Assembly (NCBI GenBank): GCA_039565995.1 | Contig: CP154795.1 | Location: forward strand, 124,001-188,000 | DNA from: Propionibacteriaceae bacterium ZF39 | GTDB lineage: Bacteria > Actinomycetota > Actinomycetes > Propionibacteriales > Propionibacteriaceae | Reading direction: 5' to 3' | DNA length: 64,000 nucleotides | Shown here: one piece after another, positions 44,570-52,928 of the stretch | How positions within the stretch are numbered: position 1 is the stretch's first letter | How the letters are laid out: every line of letters starts with the position of its first letter | Notes under the pieces: model-generated | The model's input: only the letters and a program-made list of their open reading frames with translations | What the model was told of the DNA's origin: nothing | The model's database searches: none | Position numbers and translations under genes: made by a program

Positions 44570-45796
44570 TCAGGTCAGGACCGATGGAATGCGCCGCAGA
44601 AGCAGGGTCAGCACCAGGGCCACGCCCCAGAGCACGCCCACCAGCAGGGTGACGCCCCACCAATGCGCCTGAGTCCAGGCGATTCCGGCGATGCTGCCGA
44701 AGATGGACGACCCGAGATAGTACGCAAACAGGTACAGCGACGCCGCCTGCCCCGCGCCTCCACCCCGGGCCGCGGAGCGGGCGGCGACCCAACCGGATGC
44801 GACACCGTGCGCGGCGAAGAACCCCGCCGTCAGCACCACCATCCCGATGATGACCACCGCCAGCGGCCGGAACGCCATGAGTCCCAGCCCCGCGAGACAC
44901 ACCACCACGGCCCATGGCACGACGCGGCGCCGATCGTGCCGGTCCGCGAGCCGGCCGGCGTACGAGCTCGAGAACGAGCCCACCGCATAACTCAGGAACA
45001 CCATGGAGGCCAAGGTGAGCGGCAACGAATAGGGCGGTCCCTCCAGGCGGAATCCCACCGCGTTGTAGACCGCCACGAATCCGCCCATCAGCGTCCCCGA
45101 CAGGCCATAGAGGGCCAACAGGGCCGGATCCGACAACGCCTTGCGGAACAGCCCCGCAATCTGGGCCGGCCTCGGCGCCACCGGCCGGAAGTTGCGCGAC
45201 TTCGGCAGCAACACCAGCACCGTCACCGCACACGCGAGCCCCAGCAGCCCGATCACCGCGGTCGCCCAGCGCCAGCCGAGCAGGTCGGCGACGGTGCCGA
45301 CGATCAGGCGCCCGCTCATGCCGCCGAGGGCGGTGCCGCCGATATAGAGCCCGGTGGCGCGGGAGGCGGCGGAGGCGTGGACTTCCTCACGGAGGTACGC
45401 CGTCGCGACGGCCGGCAGGCCCGCCAAAGCAAACCCCTGCAAGGCCCGCAGGCCCAACAGGATCTCCCAGCTCGGCGCGAACGCACACGCAATCCCGACG
45501 GCGCTGGAGGCGAACAGCGACAGGTGCATCAGGCGGGTGCGGCCCCAGACCTCGGTCGCCGGGCCTGCGAGCAGCAGCGCGATTCCCAACCCGAAAGTCC
45601 CGAACGAGACGCTCAGCGTGGCGGTGGCGGCATCGACCCGGAATCGGGTGGCCAGCTCGGGCAGCAGGGGCTGCGGCACATAGAGCAACGCGAACGTCGC
45701 GAGACCCGCCAGGAACAGGGCGACAGTGATCCGACGATAGGCAGGATCGCCCGGGCGATGGCCCGGGACACGATCGGGGGTGCCGCCTGTGGTCAG
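44570..45796 (-). CDS. MFS transporter (YnfM-like), apparently starting at CTG
   Basis: A 12-helix major-facilitator transporter of about 408 residues resembling YnfM/arabinose-efflux-like exporters (YVPQPLLPELATRF, GRTRLMHLS motif A, GSFSSSYAGRLADRHDRR). The first ATG/GTG/TTG-type start is TTG 45688, but it would delete half of helix 1, whose residues RRITVALFLAGLATFA are encoded just upstream. The open frame reaches CTG 45796, six bases after GGAGG and overlapping the upstream stop as CTGA, exactly like the ATGA/GTGA overlaps elsewhere in this window. I therefore prefer the CTG. Substrate unknown. Confidence 0.82.
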   Translation of the reverse strand: MTTGGTPDRVPGHRPGDPAYRRITVALFLAGLATFALLYVPQPLLPELATRFRVDAATATLSVSFGTFGLGIALLLAGPATEVWGRTRLMHLSLFASSAVGIACAFAPSWEILLGLRALQGFALAGLPAVATAYLREEVHASAASRATGLYIGGTALGGMSGRLIVGTVADLLGWRWATAVIGLLGLACAVTVLVLLPKSRNFRPVAPRPAQIAGLFRKALSDPALLALYGLSGTLMGGFVAVYNAVGFRLEGPPYSLPLTLASMVFLSYAVGSFSSSYAGRLADRHDRRRVVPWAVVVCLAGLGLMAFRPLAVVIIGMVVLTAGFFAAHGVASGWVAARSAARGGGAGQAASLYLFAYYLGSSIFGSIAGIAWTQAHWWGVTLLVGVLWGVALVLTLLLRRIPSVLT

Positions 45797-46488
45797 TTCT
45801 CGCCTCCGCGGACGATGTTCTGGAGCGTGGTGAAGTTGCCGGGCGCGGCCCGATGGGCGTCATCGGCGAGGGAATGGAGATAGTCGAGAACGCGGACGTC
45901 CTCCTCCGGAGGCAACACCGCGAGCGTGCGCGCGATGGCGATCGCGGTGCGGGAGCTGTGCGCTGCATTCCACAGCAGCTCGGAGGCGGGCAGCTTGGCC
46001 GAGGCCTTTTTCACCGTGCGGTTGTAGGTGGCGATCTCGCCTTCGATGTCCATGAGGGCCCGGGCATGATCGTCGTGGACCTGCAACACATGTTCGGCCT
46101 GGGCCGCACCCTGACGCATCCGCGCCATCAGCGAGAGGGCGGCCGCGACCACGGCGACGCCGATCATGAATCCGAAGATCAGGACAGGCGAGACGAACTG
46201 GTTGTCGAAGACGGTGGTGATCCACCACCCGGCACCGGCACCGACGGCGAGGAGCAGCGCCGTGGGCAGGGCCACCTGCCCGAAAAGTACGCGCGGGTTG
46301 AACGGCGCGAACGTCAGCGAGGCCACGCGTCGGTGGCGGCGGCTGAGGCCCGGATTGGTCATGGTCCACACCGGCCCGCCCGAACCCCGGGTCACCCAGC
46401 GCGTCGCCCGCAACGGCGGAAGCTTCTCGGTCGACGGCGGCCGGGGCGGCTGGGCATTCGGATCGATCAGGACTGTCCGGCCATCCAT
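45793..46488 (-). CDS. Membrane protein of unknown function, two helices
   Basis: A 231-residue protein. The N-terminal 75 residues are Pro/Arg-rich, followed by two transmembrane helices (about 75-96 and 105-125: VALPTALLLAVGAGAGWWITTVF and VSPVLIFGFMIGVAVVAAALSL) and a helical cytoplasmic domain with many Ala, Glu and His. GGAGAGGGG precedes ATG 46488; an in-frame start at 46635 encodes only Arg-rich sequence. Its stop overlaps the apparent CTG start of the MFS gene. No family recognised. Confidence 0.72.
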   Translation of the reverse strand: MDGRTVLIDPNAQPPRPPSTEKLPPLRATRWVTRGSGGPVWTMTNPGLSRRHRRVASLTFAPFNPRVLFGQVALPTALLLAVGAGAGWWITTVFDNQFVSPVLIFGFMIGVAVVAAALSLMARMRQGAAQAEHVLQVHDDHARALMDIEGEIATYNRTVKKASAKLPASELLWNAAHSSRTAIAIARTLAVLPPEEDVRVLDYLHSLADDAHRAAPGNFTTLQNIVRGGEN

Positions 46489-46730
46489 GACAACCCCTCT
46501 CCTTCGGCTGCGGCAACGTCGTTCAGCGTACCCCCGGGAGGATCGTGACCCCGCGACTCGGTCAGTCCGCGGCGTCGTTGCCGAACGGTGACTTGGCAAG
46601 TTCCGGAAACTGCTTACCGCCCTGAGCTTTCTCAAGTTGAATCAGGGTCACCCAAGGGTCCGGACGACCGCCCGAACCCTCCCGGGGAGCAGCTCGGCAA
46701 CGATGCCGATCAGCCGCGGAAGGAGAACTG

Positions 46731-48833
46731 ATGTCGACCCCCACTTCGACGGCGCCACCGCCCAGCACGCAGAAGCTGTCCAACGGGCGCGTGATCTCGT
46801 ATGCCCTCGGCGATGTCGCCAACAACCTGTCGTTCATGATGACGTCGCTGTTCCTGATGGCGTACATGACCGATATCGCCGGACTGACCGGTGCGATGGC
46901 CGGCACGATCTATGGCGTCACCAAGATCTGGGCCGGCATTTCCGACCTCATCGCGGGCCAGACCGTTGACCGGGCCAACACCCGATGGGGTCGCCTCCGC
47001 CCCTGGTTGCTGTGGGGCAGCTTCCCCCTGGCAGCCGTGCTGGTTGCACTGTTCAGCACCCCGGCGAGCCTGTCACCCGCGGCGACGATCGCCTGGATCC
47101 TCCTGCTCGACTGCGCCTTCCAGCTCTGCTATTCGTTCGTCAACATTCCCTATGGTTCGCTGTCCGCGGCCATGACCCAGAGTGCGGTCGATCGCTCCCG
47201 GCTCGCCGGTGCGCGCTCCATCGCCTCCTCGATCACCGGTGTCGTCCTCGCGATCGCTGTTGCTCCGCAGTTCGGCAAGGACGTGCTGGCCAACACCCCC
47301 GAGGGCGAGCTCCGGCTGAAGTTCACCATCGTGATCGCGATCGTTGCCGCGGTCGCCGTGGTGCTCTATCTGATCTGCTTCGCCAACACCCGCGAGACCG
47401 TGCAGCGGCCTCCGGGCAAGGTGAAGATGTCCGAGACCTTCAAGATGATCGGCAAGAACCAGCCGCTGCTCGTGCTCTGCCTCGGCGCGGTGTTCCTGCT
47501 GGGCGCGATGTTCACGCTGATGGCTGTCCAGATGTACTACGCCCGCACCGTTCTCGGTGGCGCAGCCAACTTCATCTGGCTGCAGCTCGGCAACACGGTC
47601 GGCACGATCCTCATCGCCTCGTTCGTGCCAGCCATCACCCGCAAGCTGGGAAAGCGGATCGGCTATGTGATGTGCGCGATGGTCGCGATCGTGGCCTATC
47701 TGATCATCGCCAATGTGCCGGGGCCGGGCGCTGACGGCTCGCGCTCCGCCGCCCTCGCGGTCGCCATCGGTGCCTTCGTCATCTACGGCATCGGTGTCGG
47801 CGGCACCAACGCCCTCATGTTCTCCATGCAGGCCGATACGGTCGACTACGGGGAATGGAAGTCCGGCACCCGGGCCGAGGGCGCGGCGTACTCGATCCTG
47901 TCGTTCGTCCGGAAGGTCGGCCAGGGCGTCGGCGGCTGGGTCGGTGGCATCGTGATCGGCATGTATGGCTATACCAACGACCCGGCGAGGCTCGCTGATC
48001 CGGAGGTGGCCAGGTCGGTCGAGCAGGGCATTCGCGTTGCCGCCGGCTATGTTCCCGCTGGGTTCGCCGTGCTCGCCGCTCTGGTGATCTTCTTCTATCC
48101 GCTCACGGCTGCGAAGCACGCCGATATCGTGCGCGACCTGCTCGCGCGGCGTACGCAGGCGAGCGTGGCCGACGCCGACTCCGAGGTTGTCGACATCAAC
48201 ACGGCCGGCATGCTCGTTGCGAAGCGTCCGGTCATCACGATCAACCAGCAGTACGGTGCCGGGGGCATCTATGTCGGTGAGCGGGTCGCCGAACGGCTGG
48301 GCGTACCCTTCGTCGGCTCCCGCTTCACCTCCAAGGAGCTCGAGAGCATCGACCAGGCCGCCGAGGCCGAACCGACGATGAACCGGTGGCTGTGGGACTT
48401 CGCCCACACCAGCAATGCCGACATCGACGCTGCTGTCCGGGCGGACGCCGAGTCGAACACGCGGGTCGTGCGGCAGAACACCGAGGAGATCATCGACCAT
48501 GTGAAGGACGATGGCGGCGTGATCCTCGGCCGCGATGCCACCCGGGTGCTGGCCTATATGCGCGGTGCCTACCACGTCCGGCTCGAAGCCCCCGTCCGCG
48601 TGCGGATCGACCGGGCTGCCGAGTCCGCCGGGATCTCGCGTGAGGTGGCCGCACAACGCCAGTCGCGTGAGGACCGCATGCGCAACGAGATGTCGGCCCG
48701 CCTGATGAAGTACGACGCGACCGATCCGCAGTACTACGACGCCGTCATCAACACCGGGGACACCTCCCTCGACGATGTCGTCGACCGGATCGTCGCCGAC
48801 TACCGCGCGAAATATCCGGATCTGAACAACTGA
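46731..48833 (+). CDS. GPH-type sugar transporter fused to cytidylate-kinase-like domain
   Basis: A 700-residue fusion in one uninterrupted frame. Residues 1-460 are a 12-helix glycoside-pentoside-hexuronide (MelB-like) symporter: YALGDVANNLSF, DRANTRWGRLRPWLLWG and FSMQADTVDYGEWKSGTRAEG are typical. After a short linker, residues about 498-700 match the cytidylate-kinase-like family (PF13189 type): RPVITINQQYGAGGIYVGERVAERLG carries the P-loop-like GAGG element, and GGVILGRDATRVL, HVRLEAPVRVRIDR and MSARLMKYDATDPQYYD follow. AAGGAG sets the ATG. The kinase half would face the cytoplasm, so it could phosphorylate the imported solute or sense nucleotides; neither is shown. No sugar-catabolic gene is adjacent. 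Confidence 0.88.
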   Translation: MSTPTSTAPPPSTQKLSNGRVISYALGDVANNLSFMMTSLFLMAYMTDIAGLTGAMAGTIYGVTKIWAGISDLIAGQTVDRANTRWGRLRPWLLWGSFPLAAVLVALFSTPASLSPAATIAWILLLDCAFQLCYSFVNIPYGSLSAAMTQSAVDRSRLAGARSIASSITGVVLAIAVAPQFGKDVLANTPEGELRLKFTIVIAIVAAVAVVLYLICFANTRETVQRPPGKVKMSETFKMIGKNQPLLVLCLGAVFLLGAMFTLMAVQMYYARTVLGGAANFIWLQLGNTVGTILIASFVPAITRKLGKRIGYVMCAMVAIVAYLIIANVPGPGADGSRSAALAVAIGAFVIYGIGVGGTNALMFSMQADTVDYGEWKSGTRAEGAAYSILSFVRKVGQGVGGWVGGIVIGMYGYTNDPARLADPEVARSVEQGIRVAAGYVPAGFAVLAALVIFFYPLTAAKHADIVRDLLARRTQASVADADSEVVDINTAGMLVAKRPVITINQQYGAGGIYVGERVAERLGVPFVGSRFTSKELESIDQAAEAEPTMNRWLWDFAHTSNADIDAAVRADAESNTRVVRQNTEEIIDHVKDDGGVILGRDATRVLAYMRGAYHVRLEAPVRVRIDRAAESAGISREVAAQRQSREDRMRNEMSARLMKYDATDPQYYDAVINTGDTSLDDVVDRIVADYRAKYPDLNN

Positions 48834-48851
48834 TCATCGGGTACGCCAGGA

Positions 48852-48879
48852 CCCCGCCGGGAGATTCTTCCCGCGGGGG
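48852..48879 (+). terminator. Imperfect GC hairpin after transporter-kinase fusion
   Basis: CCCCGCCGGGA and TTCCCGCGGGG can pair with small mismatches, 20 bp after the stop and before the convergent hydrolase gene. Confidence 0.5.
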
Positions 48880-48903
48880 CCTGTTCGTCGTCACAATTCG
48901 TCG

Positions 48904-49671
48904 TCAGGACGACGGCTTGGCCAGGAACCGACGCACGGCTTCGTTGAACAGCGCCGGCTGGGTGAGATGGGACGGCTCGTAGGCGTTCTTGAGCACCTCG
49001 AGTCGGGCATCGGGGATGGTCATGGCCAGTCGTCGCCCCAGAGCCACCAGCCAGGGTGCGCTGTCGCCCACGAGACAAAGGGTCGGGCAGGTGAGCGTAC
49101 GCAGCTCGGGAGCGAAGCGGATCGACGTGTAGGCCTTGAACTGCTGGCGCAGCTCGGGCAGGCGGGCTGATCGCATCTGATCGGCCAGCACCTTGCCTGC
49201 GGCCGGCCAGCGGACATAGGTGTTGAGCGTCGCGCCGGCAAGGAACTTCTTCGGCAGTGCGCGGTAGGCGAGCGAACTGCTCCGGATGGCCAGGGCGAGG
49301 GCCTTTTCCGTCGGCGTACGCGCGGTTGTGTCGCCCCACGTGTCGCACAGGACGAGCCGGCGTACGGACGCCGGATGGTCGAGCGCGAAGCGCTGGGCAA
49401 CCGCCCCGCCATAGCCCACACCCACGATGTGGGCGCGGCGAACGGCCAGGTCGCGGAGCAGTAGGGCGATCTCATTGGCCTGCGCGCGGATGATCTCCTC
49501 GACGGGCGCGTCGAGATCGGCGGCGTCGCCATTGCCGGTGAGGGTCACGGCGATGGTGCGATAGTCGCGGGAGAACTCCGCGAGCTGGGTCTCGAAGAGC
49601 GCGGCCGTGCCGCCCAGCGGCGGGATGAATACCAGCGATTCACCGAAGCCGCGCTCGACGTGGGTGGTCAT
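48904..49671 (-). CDS. Alpha/beta-hydrolase-fold protein lacking the nucleophilic serine
   Basis: A 255-residue alpha/beta hydrolase fold. The oxyanion region (LVFIPPLGGTAALFETQL), the acid residue (LCLVGDSAPWL) and the catalytic His (AYEPSHLTQPALF) are in place. The nucleophile elbow, normally G-x-S-x-G-G, reads VGVGYGGAVAQ: glycine replaces serine (codon GGC, one base from AGC). Either it is non-catalytic, with a binding or regulatory role, or the base is wrong. Context gives no substrate: it lies between the transporter-kinase fusion and the ABM-domain protein. Confidence 0.85.
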   Translation of the reverse strand: MTTHVERGFGESLVFIPPLGGTAALFETQLAEFSRDYRTIAVTLTGNGDAADLDAPVEEIIRAQANEIALLLRDLAVRRAHIVGVGYGGAVAQRFALDHPASVRRLVLCDTWGDTTARTPTEKALALAIRSSSLAYRALPKKFLAGATLNTYVRWPAAGKVLADQMRSARLPELRQQFKAYTSIRFAPELRTLTCPTLCLVGDSAPWLVALGRRLAMTIPDARLEVLKNAYEPSHLTQPALFNEAVRRFLAKPSS

Positions 49672-49755
49672 GGCACCAGTATGACCAGTCCGGCTGCGAG
49701 CCGGTCGCGCGGCGGCCTTCTTCGGGGAGGCGGGAAATTCGGTCGGGAGGGCTGA

Positions 49756-50334
49756 TCAGTCGGTCTGCGGCTTGCCGACGAGGAACGGGCGCATCAACTT
49801 GGTCAGGACGGGAGCGACCAGGAAGGTCATCGTGAGGACGATGAGCGCGACGTTCACGGCGGTGGTGGCGAGGAAGGGGAGGTTCTTGAACCCCGGATTC
49901 CAGAACCCGCCGAGCCAGATGAACAGCGACGCCAACGGCCAGATGCCCATCCAGGTCACGATGGCGGTCTTCCAGCGGGGCGGTTTGGTGGTGGCAGGCA
50001 CGGACGGCCCGACGAACCATTCCTCGAGCGCGTTGAGACGCCGGTGTTGGGGCTCGCCCTCGGCGTGGTCACGCATCTTGGCGAAGATCGCCCTGCGATC
50101 GCCAGAATTGTCCCAAGCAGCCAGATCGGCTTCGGAGTCGAAATTGACCACGACCTGATAGGCGCAGCCGGGAGATTCGGGCGGGATGATCTCGGCACCC
50201 GCAAAACCCTGGTGCTCCTTCATCCGCTCGAACATTTCGCGGACATTTTCTTCGTAGGCGTGCTCATGGCCCGGCAGCGCTCGACGCCGCGCGATGCGGG
50301 TCACGACTGTGGAATCGACAACTTCTTCTGACAT
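49756..50334 (-). CDS. Antibiotic-biosynthesis-monooxygenase-domain membrane protein
   Basis: A 192-residue protein. Residues 8-100 form an ABM (dimeric alpha-beta barrel) domain: VVTRIARRRALPGHEHAYEENVREMFERM and GCAYQVVVNFDSEADLAAWDNS. Residues 118-180 contain two transmembrane helices (IVTWMGIWPLASLFIWLGGFW and VNVALIVLTMTFLVAPVL). This ABM-plus-two-helices design is widespread in bacteria without assigned function. An AT-rich stretch upstream (TTTCGATCGTTTCAAATATT, about 50371-50390) is probably its promoter. Confidence 0.85.
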   Translation of the reverse strand: MSEEVVDSTVVTRIARRRALPGHEHAYEENVREMFERMKEHQGFAGAEIIPPESPGCAYQVVVNFDSEADLAAWDNSGDRRAIFAKMRDHAEGEPQHRRLNALEEWFVGPSVPATTKPPRWKTAIVTWMGIWPLASLFIWLGGFWNPGFKNLPFLATTAVNVALIVLTMTFLVAPVLTKLMRPFLVGKPQTD

Positions 50335-50442
50335 TCACAACTCCGGAAAGAGAAGGTTTATTGGGAAGACGTTTCGATCGTTTCAAATATTGGACATACG
50401 GGCCAGCCAGATGCTGTCAGACGGCATCCGTCCCATCCACGG

Positions 50443-51214
50443 TCAGCGGTTCGTGTAGCCGGCGTCCACGTCGATGCAGGTGGCCGTGACATAGCTCGAC
50501 AGGTCGGAAGCCAACCACAGGCACGCCTGGGCGATCTCGCGACCGGCTGCGAAGCGGCCCAGCAGGGACAGGGCCGGGGCGAACTCCTCCGGGTTGATTC
50601 CGGCGTCGTGCAGGGCGCTCTGCAGCATGGGGGTGTCGATCGCGCCCGGTGCGACGGCATTGACACGGATGCCGTCCTTGCCGTGCTCGAGTGCGGCGAC
50701 CTTGGTCAGGCCGATCACGCCGTGCTTGGCCGCAACGTAGGCCACATTGTGGGGCTGGGGGCGGAAGCCGGACACGGAGGAGATGTTGATGATCGAAACC
50801 GCCGCCGCCCTGGGCGAGGAGTTGGCGAATCTCGTATTTGCAGCACAATGCCTGACCCTTGAGGTCCACTGACATGAGCCTGTCCCAGTAGTCCTCATCG
50901 AATTCCACCAGCGGGTCGTTGTCCGGCTGGATAGCAGCGTTGTTCACCGCGACATCCAGTCGCCCGAACGTGTCGACTGCGTGCCGCACCATCGCCTGCA
51001 CGTCCGCGCTGTTCGAGGCATCGGTGCGTACGAAAGTGGCCTCGCCACCATTCGCCTGAATCTCCGCGACCACCTGCTGGCCGAGTTCTTCGTTGACATC
51101 CGCGACGATCACTTTGGCTTTTGCTTCGGCAAAGAGAATCGCTGCATCCTTGCCCATACCCATCGCTGCGCCGGTGATGATGGCGACTTTGCCGTCGAGA
51201 ATTGGGAATGTCAT
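50443..51214 (-). pseudogene. Short-chain dehydrogenase/reductase, frameshifted
   Basis: An SDR oxidoreductase split by one extra base. From ATG 51214 (GGAAGGCGGG upstream) it reads MTFPILDGKVAIITGAAMGMGKDAA (nucleotide-binding TGxxxGxG) and VAVNNAAI, up to QLLAQGGGG. The continuation SIINISSVSGF, AYVAAKHGVIGLTK (Tyr/Lys catalytic pair) and GYTNR lies in the next frame and ends at 50443. Removing one A from AAA at 50796-50798 joins them as GGGGSIINISS, the standard SDR sequence, giving about 256 residues. Homopolymer context makes a sequencing error as likely as a true lesion. Substrate unknown. Confidence 0.85.
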
Positions 51215-51332
51215 TGGCCCGCCTTCCGGGTCGGTTGACGTCGCCGTTGACGCCGTAGTCAGCCTAACGGCCGTATTACCTTCCCGGGGCGGTACGCCGA
51301 GTCTCGCGGACCCTGCGTACCGGGAAAGAAAC

Positions 51333-51734
51333 TCAGCCCAGGTAGGCAGTCGCCTCGATCTCGACCAGGAACGCCGGCCGGCCGAGGGCCGCGACGCCCA
51401 CGACGGTGTGGGTGGGGGGCACGGGCCCGGTGAACCAGCGGTGGCGAGCCTCGGAAACCTTGGGCGCATCGGTGGTGTGGACGAGATACGTGGTCGTCTG
51501 GACGATGTTGTCCATGGTGCCGCCGGCTGCCTCGACGACGGCCTTCATGTTGGTGAAGGCCTGCTCGATCTGGGCCTCGACATCGCCTTCGCCGACGATC
51601 GAACCGTCGGAGGCGAACGACACCATGCCGGCGATGTGGAGGGTGTCACCGGCGAGCACGCCATAGGAATAGTTGCTGGGCTGGGCACCCGAGGCCGGCA
51701 GGGAGTCGGGCATGATCGCCTTGACCTTGGACAT
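51333..51734 (-). CDS. Rid-family protein (RidA/YjgF-like)
   Basis: A 133-residue Rid-family trimer subunit. LAGDTLHIAGMVSFASDGSIVGEGDVEAQ, NMKAVVEAAGGTMDNIVQTTTYL and PAFLVEIEATAYL are the family blocks. RidA enamine deaminases have an Arg in VARLP (Arg105 of E. coli); here the aligned sequence is VAALGRP, with Ala at that position, so canonical 2-aminoacrylate deaminase activity is doubtful. AAGGAG precedes ATG 51734. Divergent from the three-gene unit that follows. Confidence 0.88.
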   Translation of the reverse strand: MSKVKAIMPDSLPASGAQPSNYSYGVLAGDTLHIAGMVSFASDGSIVGEGDVEAQIEQAFTNMKAVVEAAGGTMDNIVQTTTYLVHTTDAPKVSEARHRWFTGPVPPTHTVVGVAALGRPAFLVEIEATAYLG

Positions 51735-51851
51735 GGAGTCTCCTTCGAATCGATTGAGCCGCATTCTTCCAGCCGGGTCGCAGGGCCTGCGCTTGCCCCC
51801 GGAGGTGGCTACGGTGAAGCTCCGAAACCCAACCGTGAGGGGGCCCGTCCG

Positions 51852-52547
51852 GTGAGCAACGAACTGACATCGGGACGCTCCGTGTTGCCCCAACTCGAGG
51901 TCAGGGCGACCGCATCGGGCGTGGAGGTCGTCCGGGACGCGAGCGCCCGCGCAGGCAGGTTCAGGACCTCGCTGATCATCGGCATCATCGGCGTCTCCAT
52001 CCCTCTCTTCAATATCCTGTTCGGCGGGCTGGTTGCGTCGACTTGGTCCTTTCCGGGCTTCTGGTTCGGCATCTTCGGTCTGGTCGGGCTCGGCTCGCTG
52101 GGCGTCGCCGGCTGGAACGGCTATCAGTTGAAGGCGCTGGGAGACGCCCACCTCGAGCTGCCCCAGCTGCCGTTGCGTCTCGGCGAGACGGTGACGATCC
52201 GCTACTCGCAGCGTCGGAACCACTCGGCGGAGGTACGCGCGGTCACCGCCACCCTGCTGTGTCGCGAATGGGTGAGATTCACGCGCGGCACCGACACCGA
52301 AACCCGCACCCATGATCTCTGGCAGACCGAATTGCCGTCCGGTCCGTCCGACCCGATCGGTGACCTGCCCATGATCCGGGGCATGTGGCAGCTGACGCTC
52401 CCGGCCGAGCTGCCACCCTCGTTCACTGCCCCCGACAACGCGGTCCAGTGGATCCTGACGATCCGCGCCGACATCGCCGGCCGGCCCGATGCCAAGAACG
52501 AATACACCCTGCCCGTCGCCCCTGTCGTCGTCCGCAATCTGTGCTGA
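51852..52547 (+). CDS. Two-helix membrane protein of unknown function
   Basis: A 231-residue protein starting at GTG 51852. After about 35 polar residues two close transmembrane helices occur (TSLIIGIIGVSIPLFNILFGGLVA and FWFGIFGLVGLGSLGVAGW), then a cytoplasmic beta-rich domain (LPLRLGETVTIRYSQRRNHSAEVRAVTATLLCREW) resembling the arrestin-like fold of the next gene product. First gene of a compact three-gene unit; 12 bp separate it from the second. Confidence 0.75.
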   Translation: MSNELTSGRSVLPQLEVRATASGVEVVRDASARAGRFRTSLIIGIIGVSIPLFNILFGGLVASTWSFPGFWFGIFGLVGLGSLGVAGWNGYQLKALGDAHLELPQLPLRLGETVTIRYSQRRNHSAEVRAVTATLLCREWVRFTRGTDTETRTHDLWQTELPSGPSDPIGDLPMIRGMWQLTLPAELPPSFTAPDNAVQWILTIRADIAGRPDAKNEYTLPVAPVVVRNLC

Positions 52548-52559
52548 GAGAGGGACGCT

Positions 52560-52928
52560 GTGCTTTCGATTGAGTTGGACACCCCCGAGCCCGTCGTTGT
52601 CGGCACCGAGATCCGCGGGCGCGTGGTGCTCGCCCCCGTCCCGGGTAGCAGGGCCAACGCCATCCAAGTGACGCTCCGGTGGCGGACCGAGGGTCGGGGC
52701 GACACCGACACGGCCACCATCGGTGAGGCGCGCTTTCCGTTCCCGGCTGCCGCGCTGGCCGAGCCGACCTCCTTCCCGTTCCGATTCCTGTTGCCGGAGG
52801 ACGGACCGGTGACCTATTTCGGCAACCTGCTCACCATCCACTGGGAGATCCAGGCCCGGCTCGATGTGCCGTGGGCGATCGACCCCAAGGTGGACCGGCG
52901 TTTCACCGTCGTGCCGCGGGTGATGTGA
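52560..52928 (+). CDS. Arrestin-like/Spo0M-type beta-sandwich protein
   Basis: A 122-residue protein starting at GTG 52560. LSIELDTPEPVVVGTEIRGRVVL, AIQVTLRWRTEGRGDTDT, FPFRFLLPEDGPVTYFGNLLTIHWEIQARLDVPWAIDPKVDRRFTV resembles an N-terminal arrestin or Spo0M-like sandwich by its strand pattern; the assignment is tentative. Middle gene of the three-gene unit, and its stop overlaps the ATPase start (GTGA). Confidence 0.7.
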   Translation: MLSIELDTPEPVVVGTEIRGRVVLAPVPGSRANAIQVTLRWRTEGRGDTDTATIGEARFPFPAAALAEPTSFPFRFLLPEDGPVTYFGNLLTIHWEIQARLDVPWAIDPKVDRRFTVVPRVM

